This document shows, piece by piece, positions 21,844 to 31,688 of a stretch of DNA of 64,000 nt (position 1 is its first letter; each line of letters begins with the position of its first letter). Source of the stretch: Paramyrothecium sp. XJ0827 (Eukaryota > Ascomycota > Sordariomycetes > Hypocreales > Stachybotryaceae); assembly GCA_020881915.1 (NCBI GenBank), contig JAJFPB010000008.1:744001-808000 (forward strand), given 5' to 3'. A model generated the notes under the pieces. That model ran no database searches. It was not told the origin of the DNA and saw only the letters and a list, made by a program, of their open reading frames with translations. The position numbers and the translations under genes are program-made.

Positions 21844-23413
21844 ATGTCGACCAACAGAGAGGGGGTCAACCCCCTGAGGCCCTACTACAAGCCGCCGATT
21901 ATTGGGGAGCCGTCGGAGCCCATGTCGCGACCCGATCCGAGGCCTTTCTCCAACGCGGGCAATGCGACGACCAGCGCAAAGTACGCGTCCAAGGCACGCG
22001 ACATGTTCACCGAGCTCGACTACAACGACTACCTGAAGGATTCGTCGCCGTCGGTGATGCGGAGTGCCAAAGAGCTCGCCGACGAGCTGTTGTGGAAGTA
22101 CACGTCCGTGTTAATGGCACAGCCGTTTGAGGTCGCCAAGACGCTGCTCCAAGTGAGGGACCAGGACGAGAATGCCGCGCTGCCTCCCCAGCTGGAACAG
22201 GGAGGCTTGAAGCGGCGTGTATCCAGCCAGGGCGGACTCATCTACGACGTAAGTGGAGCTCTCCAACCCCATCAGTGCCATACTCAAATGCAGCAGTTGC
22301 CGGATTCCGACTCAGAGGGAGACGAACCAGCCTACTTCACCTCCAACGTTCCAAGCACGCCGACACATTCACATTCACGAAACCAAACTAATCGCCGGGT
22401 CGATTCACCGACGCAATCACCCCGCTTAGCGAAGAAACCGACCATTCCGGAGCAGTATTTGCATATCCACCGACCGGACTCGGTACTGGACGTCATCGGG
22501 CAGCTCTGGCAGAAGGACGGAGCTTGGGGCGTTTGGAAAGGCTCCAATGCTACCTTTTTATACGCTGTGCTGCAGTCTCTGCTCGAGAACTGGTCGAGGA
22601 GTTTTCTTAGCGCCATCTTCAACGTTCCCGACATTGGGGTGAAGGACGACCTCGACCGCTTGATCGACATTGCGTCACCGTATCCTTGGACATCGCTGTT
22701 CGTGGCTGGTGCCGCGGCTGTAGCAACAGGACTTGCTCTTGCTCCTCTGGATCTTGTCCGCACGAGGTATGTCATATCCATGCCGCTCCCCAGATCGAAA
22801 CTCGGCTAACAGATTTAGACTTATTGTCACGCCCAGCACTAACGGGCAGAGACGTACGTTGGCAACCCTGAGAGCTCTGCCGTCGTACTTTTGCTCCTCC
22901 GCGATTCTGCTCCCTACGGTTTTACATTCGCTCGTCCATCCGCTGCTCACACTTTCTACGCCTATGGTTATGCGGACTCAGTTCATGATTGACAGCCATG
23001 TGTCGCCCATGACCTTCTCCATGGCCAAGTTCTTCGCTTCCTCGGCGGCTGTCATGATCAAGCTCCCGTTGGAAACCGTGCTTCGACGGGGACAGGTGGC
23101 CGTGCTAGCTGGCCAAGATTATGTCCGCGCCCTGGGGGGTGCGCAGAAGTTAGAAACCGTGGTTCCAGTTGGACGATTTGACGGATTGTTTGGCACCATG
23201 TATCACATCACGGCGGCGGAAGGAAGCCGGGAAGTACCGGCCAGGGTGACCAACGCGAAGAAGTCAAAGGCTAAGGGCAAGACTTCTCAACCCATTCACC
23301 TCAAGGGACAAGGGCTCCCAGGGCTATGGAGGGGCTGGAAGGTGAGCTGGTGGGGACTTGTCGGCCTCTGGTCCGCTAGTGCCATCAGCGCCGGAGGCGA
23401 AGGGGAGTTCTGA
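21844..23413 (+). CDS. UGO1: Mitochondrial fusion protein Ugo1
   Basis: Three exons: 21844..22248, 22294..22766, 22819..23413, giving 490 residues. Ugo1 is an outer-membrane carrier-like protein that links Fzo1 and Mgm1 in mitochondrial fusion. Carrier-family features are visible but degenerate: SVLMAQPFEVAKTLLQVR (first repeat), GVWKGSNATFLYAVLQS, and ALAPLDLVRTR with the spliced continuation LIVTPSTNGQRR. A low-complexity Ser/Thr insert sits around residues 140-195. The C-terminal repeat has IKLPLETVLRRGQV and ends with LKGQGLPGLWRGWKVSWWGL. The first intron is short (45 or 48 nt, NAGNAG acceptor) and a multiple of three without a stop, so retention would add 15-16 residues and keep the frame. 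Confidence 0.88.
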
Positions 23414-24126
23414 GAGGGCTGGGCAGCAGGTGGTGTGTAGGTTGTGCATTTATTGGGCTTGGCGTTGCGGTTACGGATCTCTCCTCAGCATGCTTGACGA
23501 CGGGACGGTAAGATATCCACCTCCAAAAGGTATGTTTTGTAGATTTTGCACATTTAATAATGTATACTATTGTTCAACGATGCAAAGAAACCATGGGCAA
23601 AACGAATCCATTTCTAGCACTTGTGTGTAATCGTTGGCTCTTGGGTCGCTGGCTTGTTCATCTCGTCCAGTGTTGCTGGCACATAAACTACAGCGAAAGC
23701 CACTGCTACTGTGTGGTACCGTAAGTGCTGTCTCAGCAGTCTCAAGCCACTGGCGCGACAGTGCGGTCAGTAATATAGGCTCTCCGTGGCAGGCTTGCAC
23801 AATCACGTGGATTGGCGTCGCCCTTTGGCTCTCTGATGAACGCTAGCACGTCTCCCTTAACGACCCACTAAACATTTGGAAAGGATCCCTGCGCCGAGGA
23901 CTAGGTCTTCCTTATCCAACTTAATAAGGGCACCCTGACGGAGCGCAAATGATCAACTTCCACTATTGAGGTATCGAATTCTTGAAGCCTTGTTTCGCCG
24001 TCGGGCCAGCTGTTTCCCTCTGACTGCAACATGACTTGAGACTCAAAACGAAGCATTCGTCACTTTCCAGGCCGTGTGTCGGAAATCATCACATTCGTTA
24101 CACTCCACAGTCGCGGCGACTCAATA
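23414..24126. other. Intergenic, SHG1 promoter
   Basis: 713 bp between two plus-strand genes. No coding signal, repeat or recognisable motif. Confidence 0.4.
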
Positions 24127-26585
24127 ATGGCGACCCCAAGCGCCGAGCAGACGAGCACGGCTCCCGAGGCGCCGCAAGCTCCTGTTTCGCGCAAGTATAA
24201 GGCGTCGGAACTGCCCTTGCCTTCCGCGACGCGAGCAGCTATTGAGTCCCTGGCCCACAGTTTCAAGAAGGGAGGCGCATATGATTCGATTCGAAAACAA
24301 GTATGGGACAAGTTCGAGGCCAGCGTAAGCTAGATCAAGCTCTACTCAACCAGCAGCTTTTTACTGACTTTTCTAGGACTACGAGGCACAAGTCACAAAG
24401 GCGATCCTTGAAGTTGCTGAGCAGGAGGTTGAGCGCAACCCTCAGCAGCTTCTTACACTTGATCGACGGAAAGCCGCAGCTCTCATTGACGGCGCACTCG
24501 AACGCTCTGGCGTCTATCAAAAAGCTGAGGAGGTTATCGGCCAACTCATCGACGTCAGCGCGATCGAGGACCGCATTCGCGAGATCCGCCGCGACTCGAT
24601 TGGAGAGGACGCGGCCGAGGCGGAAAAGATCCGCGGCGCCAAAACAGACGAGGACTATGCCGCCGACACCGCCGCAAGAAAGGCGGAGCGCGAGCGGGTT
24701 CGCGAAGAATTGAAGTCGAAAGAAGCCGCGATCGAGGAGGAAAAGCGGCGTATTGCCAAGGAAGAAGCCAAAAAGAAGGAGCAGGAACGCGAAAAGGCAG
24801 AGCTTAAGAGGCAAGCCGAGCGTGACGAGCGACGACGAAATCGAGAAAAGGAGAGAGAAGAACGGGAGAAGGAGCGCGATCGCCAACGTGATTTGCGACA
24901 CAAGGAACGCGAACGTCGCGAGCGAGACAGAGAGCCGCGCGACCGCGAGGACCGAGATCGTGACCGGAGCCGTGACCGAGACAGAGAGCGCGACCGAGAG
25001 CGCGACCGAGATCGAGACCGTGACCGGGATCGAGACCGTGACCACAAATCAACCAAGGTTGAGAGGAAGGAGGCAACTGTCGAATTGAAGGGCAAGCTCA
25101 CGAAAGAAGACCACGAGCGACTGGAACAAGAAGCCTTGGCAGACCTGCTACGCGAGAGTACCAAGCCCCAGAGGAAACCAGAGCTCGAAATTGACATGGA
25201 CCTTGCGCCTCCACCACGCAAGGTCGGCCCTGCCTCAGCCATCAATCCTATCCGGAAAGACTCGTCAAAAGCCTCTGACCTGAGAAAATCAAGTGATGCC
25301 GGCTTGAAAGGCGACGGAAAGGATGCCAGGACAAAAGATACCGATCACAAGGATGACAGGCGCTCCAGTCGGAGTATTTCCCGAGTTCACGATCGAGACA
25401 GGGACAGGCATCGCGAGGGGAGTCGCCCGAGAGATCTAGATGACCGTCGAAATCGGGACCGCAGATCTCGCTCACCAAGACGTGAACGAAGCCGCTCCCA
25501 CATTCGAGATAGGCGTGAACGCAGTCGATCTCGTCTACGAAGAGACAGGTCTCGATCGAGGCCGAGGAGAGATGAGCCCCGAGAAGTGAGCCGGTCACGG
25601 CCAAGGCATGATCGTTATGAACGGAGCCGCTCACGACGACGAGAGCGCTCGCGCTCTAGGGCTCGGACCCCCAGGCGTGATAGGAGCAGGTCTGTGGCCA
25701 AGCTGAGCCGACGCGACCGCAGCCGCGATAAACGTGAACGATCCCGGTCAAGACTGCGATCAGCCAGGCCGAGGAGCAGGTCCCGCACTCGAAGAGAACG
25801 CAGTGCGTCGCCACGAGATTCTCGTCGGGGTGCAGCTGACCACTATGATCCGCGAGACCGCAGCCGATCACCACCACGCCGTCGCAGTCGTGAGCGTGAC
25901 CGCGACCGCGATCGCGATCGAGACAGAGACCGTGATGCGGACAAGGACAGACGTGAGCGCAAGAGCCGCTCACGCTCTGCGCGTCCTACCGGGGGCCGGC
26001 CAACGTGCATGGACAAGGAGGACATGGAGGAGTGGAAGCTGGAAGAAGTCAAGAAGCGTGAGAAGGAAGCCAAGGCATATCTAGCAGCCCAGAAGGATGC
26101 TAGGGCTAAGGGCCTGCCTATTCCCGGGGTGGACGACAAAAGACCAGTTGGTAAGGCCACCGGCTCGATGCCTCTTCTCACCGTAAACACGTTCGATACT
26201 GACTTGTACCCTTCTAGTACGTGAAGAGAGACGCAGAAGTCAATCTCGCACCCGCAGTCGCAGCCGCGACAGGGCCAGAGACCGCGACCGCGACCGTGAT
26301 CGTGACCGAGACAGGGACCGTCGGGACAGGGATAGGGATAGGGACAGGGGCCGCGAACGTTCCAGGGATAGAGACAGAGACAGAGACAGAGACAGAGATC
26401 GAGAGAAGGAGAGGGAGCGGGACCGCGACCGTGAGAGAAGAGACCGTGACCGGGACCGGGACAGGGACAGAGAGCGGGACCGCGACCGGGACCGGAGGGT
26501 CAGGCGAGACCGCAGCTTGTCGCCGCGCCGGGACCGACGGGAGCGGAGCCAGAGCCGCACCCGCCGCCGCAGTCGCAGTCGTTGA
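24127..26585 (+). CDS. SHG1: COMPASS subunit Shg1 (BOD1/SHG1 domain) with long RS/RD tail
   Basis: Three exons: 24127..24324, 24377..26150, 26218..26585, giving 779 residues; introns 52 and 67 nt. The BOD1/SHG1 domain is at residues about 24-130 (SELPLPSATRAAIESLAHSFKKGGAYDSIRKQ, then the helix-rich segment to SAIEDRIREIRRDSIGED). Shg1 is an accessory subunit of the Set1/COMPASS H3K4 methyltransferase. What follows is a highly charged coiled region (residues 170-260) and long Arg-Asp and Arg-Ser dipeptide blocks like those of SR splicing factors. The block is interrupted by a conserved-looking patch CMDKEDMEEWKLEEVKKREKE-type near residue 560. The third exon is almost entirely RD/RS repeat. 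The tail suggests a link to splicing bodies or RNA polymerase II condensates, but this is inference. Confidence 0.85.
24935..25045 (+). repeat. Arg-Asp dipeptide-coding repeat
   Basis: Degenerate hexanucleotide repeat of the form CGNGAC/CGAGAN within SHG1, encoding alternating Arg with Asp or Glu. Its reverse strand is also open, producing Ser-Arg-type frames, so apparent antisense ORFs here are artefacts. Confidence 0.8.
26260..26490 (+). repeat. Second RD/RS-coding repeat in SHG1 last exon
   Basis: Repeats of GACAGG, GACCGN and GACAGA, including a near-perfect run of GACAGA at about 26373-26398. Encodes the Arg-Asp tail. Likely prone to length variation. Confidence 0.8.
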
Positions 26586-26939
26586 TCGGGACGAATCTTG
26601 GCACGCTTGCTCTTCGGGCAGTTGTAGGACTAGTAGTTTGAAGATACCCAATCGGCTCATGTCGTCCAATTTGCTTGATGTTTCGACGATGAAAATATTA
26701 ATGAATCAAGGCGGCCGATTCCGGCATCAAAGCCTTAGGGGAATTTTTGTAATTAAACGTCAAGTCTTGTAGTCGTGACAGGAATTTATTGACTCTCATC
26801 TACTGAAGAAACACGATTATATGCTAAATCGTTCTACCAACTCCTTGAGGCCGTGGTAAATTATATATCAAGGCAAAAGTCCCAGAACACCGCCCATATG
26901 GTATTTAAAAAGGCAAAGCTCAAACGTATCTCATTCCAC
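26586..26939. other. Convergent intergenic region
   Basis: 354 bp between SHG1 and transporter 3' ends. AT-rich; nothing specific seen. Confidence 0.4.
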
Positions 26940-28469
26940 TCATTCCGTGGTCAGCCACCCTTGAAACATGCTCACACCCTTGTCAGCCACGCCAGTGGTG
27001 TGCAGGAGGCCAGCAACGAGGAGGAAGCTGGTCAGGGCACCCATGGTGATGATGATGGCTCGGCGAATGCCAACGGAAATGCCGGCGTGGGGCGAAGGGG
27101 AACTCCAGAGAGTGACGAGAGAGGTAGAGGCAATCTTCCAGCCTTGCGCCAACTGGTCGTATCCAAGAGAGTAATAAACAAGGCCGGCCAGGGCGATGCC
27201 GTAGCCAACGGTCTGCAACCCCGAGATGTGGGTGTTCCAGATCATCACGGAGATGACGACGAGGAGGATGTTCTTGAGAATTCCAGTCAAGGTCATGACG
27301 AGGCCGGACGTCTTGCCAATCTGACGAGCTGTTAGCCATCAAAGACGAAACATGGAAGAATAATAAGCATACCAGGAAGACGCTAGCGACGTTGAGCATG
27401 AAGGCAACCATTGCGTTGAGCAGAAGCATGCCGTAACCAGCCTGCGCCACATCCTCGAGCTTGAACTTGGGCACCTCGGTGAAGAGGGCGACGACAACAT
27501 TCATGACAGTGCACACAGGGGCGTAGTAGTACAGGCCAACCAAGGGATCCATCTTCATACCCTCGCCGCTCAGCATGACCTGGATCATAACAAGGCGAAG
27601 AGCCTCGAAGATGGTGCCGCCGACTTGGTAGAGGAAGCCAACGAGAGAAAACTCAATTTCACCAAAGCTGGACAGTCCGACTCCGAAGACGATAACAAGG
27701 ACGTTGAGGAACTTGCTCATGCTGGGGTCCGCAACGCGCCAGATCCACGAGATGATGAGGACAGCGACGGGCGAGGCGGACTTGAGCATTTGGATGAATG
27801 CGACGGAGAGGTAAAGGTAGACGACATTGGAGCAAACGAGCGAGCCGGAGTAACAGACACCGATGGGCAAGATGGTGCGCAGGTACATGCGGCCGGTGAG
27901 AGCCAAGGATCGGCGGCTATCGAGGAGGCTCGTCGTGCGGGCGAGGATCTGGGTTGCGACCGTCGCGAAGAGAAGATGCCATGTCGTCAGGATGATCGCT
28001 AAGCAGTGAATCTATGTCAGTAACCGCGAGTCTCGCGCGATGTGGGACTTGTGTAGGGAGTCTGAATCGGTTGGGTAGCACGTACGATATCCTATACAAT
28101 TTCGCGTTAGCAATGTGATCTCGCCGTTAAACATTGTCTCGTGTTCAGCGTGGAAAGCCGACACAAGAATGACTGTGTCGACGCTACCCGAGGAACAGGT
28201 ATCGAGAAACTACCCAGGGGTGAGGCTTACTGAAACCAGCGGTATCGATCAACCACTTGTTGAAAAGAATGGTCAAGTTGGAGAAGAGAATCCAATTCCT
28301 ATCGTAGCGCACACATGTTAATATTTGGTTCGGACCGTGATTGGCGAGTAGCTGCCAATCTGGGGACAGGAACGTACAGGATGTACAGCGCTGGATGCAG
28401 GCCCTTGGGTTTGGGTTCCGGCTTGTCGGTGACGGGGAGCTCGGAGCTCTGCGTGGACGAGGACGACAT
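26940..28469 (-). CDS. Triose-phosphate / nucleotide-sugar type transporter (DMT superfamily)
   Basis: Six exons: 28378..28469, 28231..28298, 28086..28091 (6 nt), 27373..27998, 27321-bounded last exon 26940..27320 after a 52-nt intron; total 390 residues (five splice-joined blocks). About ten transmembrane helices are visible, beginning with NWILFSNLTILFNKWLID and including AFIQMLKSASPVAVLIISW, FLNVLVIVFGVGLSSFGE and TLTGILKNILLVVISVMIW. The TPT-family motifs (FNKW early, LKSASPV, TSGLVMTLTGILKN late) are in place. Fungal members of this clade are Golgi or ER antiporters with uncertain substrates, so I give no substrate. The 6-nt exon encodes the middle of RYP in the sequence GF-RYP-IILTTWH; leaving it out would drop two residues but keep frame. 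(Exon count by list is five: 92, 68, 6, 626 and 381 nt.). Confidence 0.88.
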
Positions 28470-31400
28470 GATTCGAGAATGTCTCGGAGTGATGGGAGGG
28501 AGAGAAGGGGGTTTTCTCGATCTCGAAACCGGGGCTGAGACTTGTCGTTGACCGGATAGGAACGATGTGTGGACGTGGCTCAATCTCAGCCAAAAAACGA
28601 GGCGCGCAGTGGGTGACAACGGGTCCTTCGATTCCTTGCTCGCCGTGGTAAGGACCGTTTGTCGGCCTGGAGTCGTAAAAGAGAAGCTCGTCGCGAACTA
28701 TTTTTTTCTCAAGTGCAACAAATGATAGCAAATGCTATGCCGCTGCAAGGAAAAGGCCTTGAGACAGTGCGATGGGAAGGGAGGGAAGAAAGAAGGTGGG
28801 AGAAGTGGCAGAAAGGAGTGGAATGGAATTGTTGAATGGGACGGGCAAAGGATACAGCCTCGCGCGACAACAGACTTTGGCAGTGCAGCCCCGATCAGCA
28901 GCACTCCTTCAAGGTTCGCGTCAGCAGGGGAGCGAAGGTTGTCGTTGGAGGAGGTGGGAAGGGGAGGGAGGAGGAGGAGGGAGGGAGGGCGTTGCAAGAT
29001 AATGATAAATTGCGACAAGGAGGGAAATGAATGATCAAGCCTGGTAAGGCCTGGCAGGGTCCAGTAGCCGAGTTCAATGCAGAGATTGGGGGGGGGAGGC
29101 CAGTCTGAAAAGTGACAGTGGAGATCAAAAGAGTTAAAATGGCAACGGACGTATCCCCCTGTCGCGCGAGGTCGAGGTACTTTGGACTAATTCGGCGAGG
29201 GGAGACCGAAGCGGAAGACAAAAGGACAGGGCAGTCTTCCCAATGGGCAGCTCCAGCGGAACGTCTGCGAGAAAAGAGTGCGCAGTTCGGGAGTGAGGGC
29301 AGAGAGAAAAGCCAGGCGGCGAGGTCTGGTCAGGGGAAATGGACTGGTGGACGGACAGATGGCTGGCACATATCTAACTTTCTATCGTAAGGTGCCTACC
29401 GCTATGTGAATGTGATGTCAATGATAGACTGCGCGAGATGAGCTAAAACGCAAGTACTGGGTACTCAGAGGGGTGAGGAATCATGGTGAGACAATGTCAT
29501 GTAGCGGCACAATCGGAGGTAGGTAGTACCTAGTGACATTCATAGCCTTTCGCCAGGAAAGCCAGTGCGTGATCCAATGGGCTGCAGTACATTGGCAAGT
29601 CATATATAAGGTAAAGGCAATGGATGACCTGAACCACGAGGAAATGACACAGCAATGCAGATTCCTCCCGTTCTCGCCCTCAAACCCAACATCGATTGAC
29701 TTTTCTTGTCACTCCCCTCTCTCTGCCGGCTCGAAGTCTCTTCGCCAACTTACACGTTCTGCTTCATTTCCAACAGAAACAAGGTTGGCAGCCGCAGCAG
29801 TGATGTTGGCAGGCTGCCTCGGATCTTACTTGGAAAAACCACGCCATCCACGATCCGTCCAATGCACTGCCTCGCCAGATGGGCTCTACAGCACCCCTGC
29901 CTGTAAGGTTGCAGCGAGGAAAGCAAGGGCCCAGGGGGAGGGGGCCAGCAGATCCCTATACAATCGCCCCCCGTCCAGACCCGCGAGGGGGTAACGCTCG
30001 CGCCCGATTCTGTAGTGCAGTATCCTGCGACCTCGTATCGATTTTTAGCTACGCATTTTCCTTTAAATTATTCGATGTAAGGGCTCGCGACGTCTTCCCG
30101 TGGCCGTGTTTTACCTGTGCTTACTGTGCCGCAACTTGACGTTCCTACCATAGAACAATCCAACCCGACCAGGGACACGTATGCGTCTGCGTAGGCGAGA
30201 CATGAGTGCGCGCGCATGCTCAATCGAATGCACGAGGCATTTGTTGAATGCTAGGTAGGGGAGGTGTCTTGTCTGTTCAACGAAAGCCGTCCGTGGTTTG
30301 TATCGGGGAATGCAACGACATCCTCCGCCTTTTTTCCCTATTCTGCTAGCTAGGTGGTGTTGCGCGCCCATTCTCTGTACGCTAGTTTTTTTTCCCGCGG
30401 GCCGTGGCCGACGCCTCACAAGGGAATGGGAATGGCCGGAACACCACCAAGAGCATGCGGCCCCCTTTTTCCCTTGTGGCGCCCAGCAAATGATTCTTCC
30501 TCACGGCTAGACATTGCCATGACCCCTGCTAAACCACTTGCAGCTCGGCCGCTTGATACCCGCTGGCGTGGTCCAGGCCTAGGACCCGCCCGCCGCCTCC
30601 CCCGCTCGTGGTCGCACAGGAGGGATTCAGCCAGTGAGCAGCCTCACAGGCGCGCATTCTTCCCTCGTGGGGGCTGGTTGAGAAAAAGCTTGTGTGCTCG
30701 AGCCAAGACTGCTACCTGTTCATTTTAGGGAAACAAGCCGGCCGGGGCGCGCCCAACGCTGTCGGGGACAATCCCTTGTCAAGCTACCCTGGGACCTTTT
30801 TTTCCGCACGCCTTGCGCTTCTGCATTCTGACTCGCTTTCGCAGGTTCTGGGTGAAGCTGCTCAGCCATCCGGGTCACCTGATGCCCAGCGTCCCGGACC
30901 CTCCAAAGCTCGCATTTCCTCCAATCCGGTGACGGCCCGCGTATGACAGTCGAATGGCAGCCCCCAGACCTTAACCTGGCTCGTTTGAAAAGTTCGTAAC
31001 GAGCCCAAATTCCACGATCCGCTGTAGATTCTCAGCCTTGTTGCGGGCCGCTGGCGATGATCATTGCATGTCATAGGCCCAAATGTGTTTGACGCGTTGC
31101 CATTGTTGCGCGTCTATCACATCCCTGATCTCAAGGATGATTAGAATGAGGCGTTCCGTAGCATATAGTCAAGGATCTCCAAAAGGTTGCGGTAGAAGGC
31201 TTCTGAAGCTCATTTTGGAACATGTCAAGTTGACGTGATTTACGTTCTATCGTTATTAGATCTTGATTTAACACGATATACAATTCGTTGACAGAGGCAA
31301 GGTGGTTCTGTTAAACACCTGCTTTGCCAGCCCAACTTGCGGAAAGGCGGCACAGCAAGGCCCCATTCCGTGATGCTGTAACATCCAAAGCGACGCCTTG

Positions 31401-31688
31401 TTAGCCGGAATACCCTCAGTTCATTCGTCGTCTCGTAAAAACTCCCAGGCGGCAAATGAGCAGCTAACAAGGGAGCCCACAGGAGCAGAGCTGTAGCATC
31501 CCGTCGTATCAAGTGCTATTCTAGACAGCTACCGCGCTACCTGGTCCAAGCTCGTCCATGCGCTCCTGTCATCCCAATAAAAAAACTCCGGCGCTATGCA
31601 GTTCGTACAAACAGAGATACTGTATGCTGGTCAGGGATCCACACCCGTAAAAGACTGGCGGTCCCACGTCTTCAACTTCTATCAATGC
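28470..31688. other. 3.2 kb gene-free region
   Basis: Holds the transporter's promoter (adjacent to 28470) and the end of the ubiquitin protease gene. Several short frames exist (for example 29533-29994) but none shows domains, splice partners or codon bias. The first 560 bp are strongly purine-biased (listed separately) and a run of nine G lies at about 29088. I see no transposon ends or tRNA. An unrecognised lncRNA or leader exon cannot be excluded. Confidence 0.4.
28768..29034. repeat. Polypurine (G/A) tract, CT-rich on the transporter sense strand
   Basis: The plus strand is mostly G and A, especially at about 28941-28995 where GGAGG and GGGAGG units follow one another. Read on the minus strand this is a CT-rich box 300-560 bp upstream of the transporter start, a common promoter feature in filamentous fungi. 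Confidence 0.6.

Noticed and set aside
24335..25245. Antisense frames rich in Ser-Arg opposite SHG1
   Set aside because: Produced by the Arg-Asp coding repeat, whose reverse complement is also open.
29533..29994. 153-codon frame in the 3.2 kb spacer
   Set aside because: Low protein character, no motif, no supporting introns.
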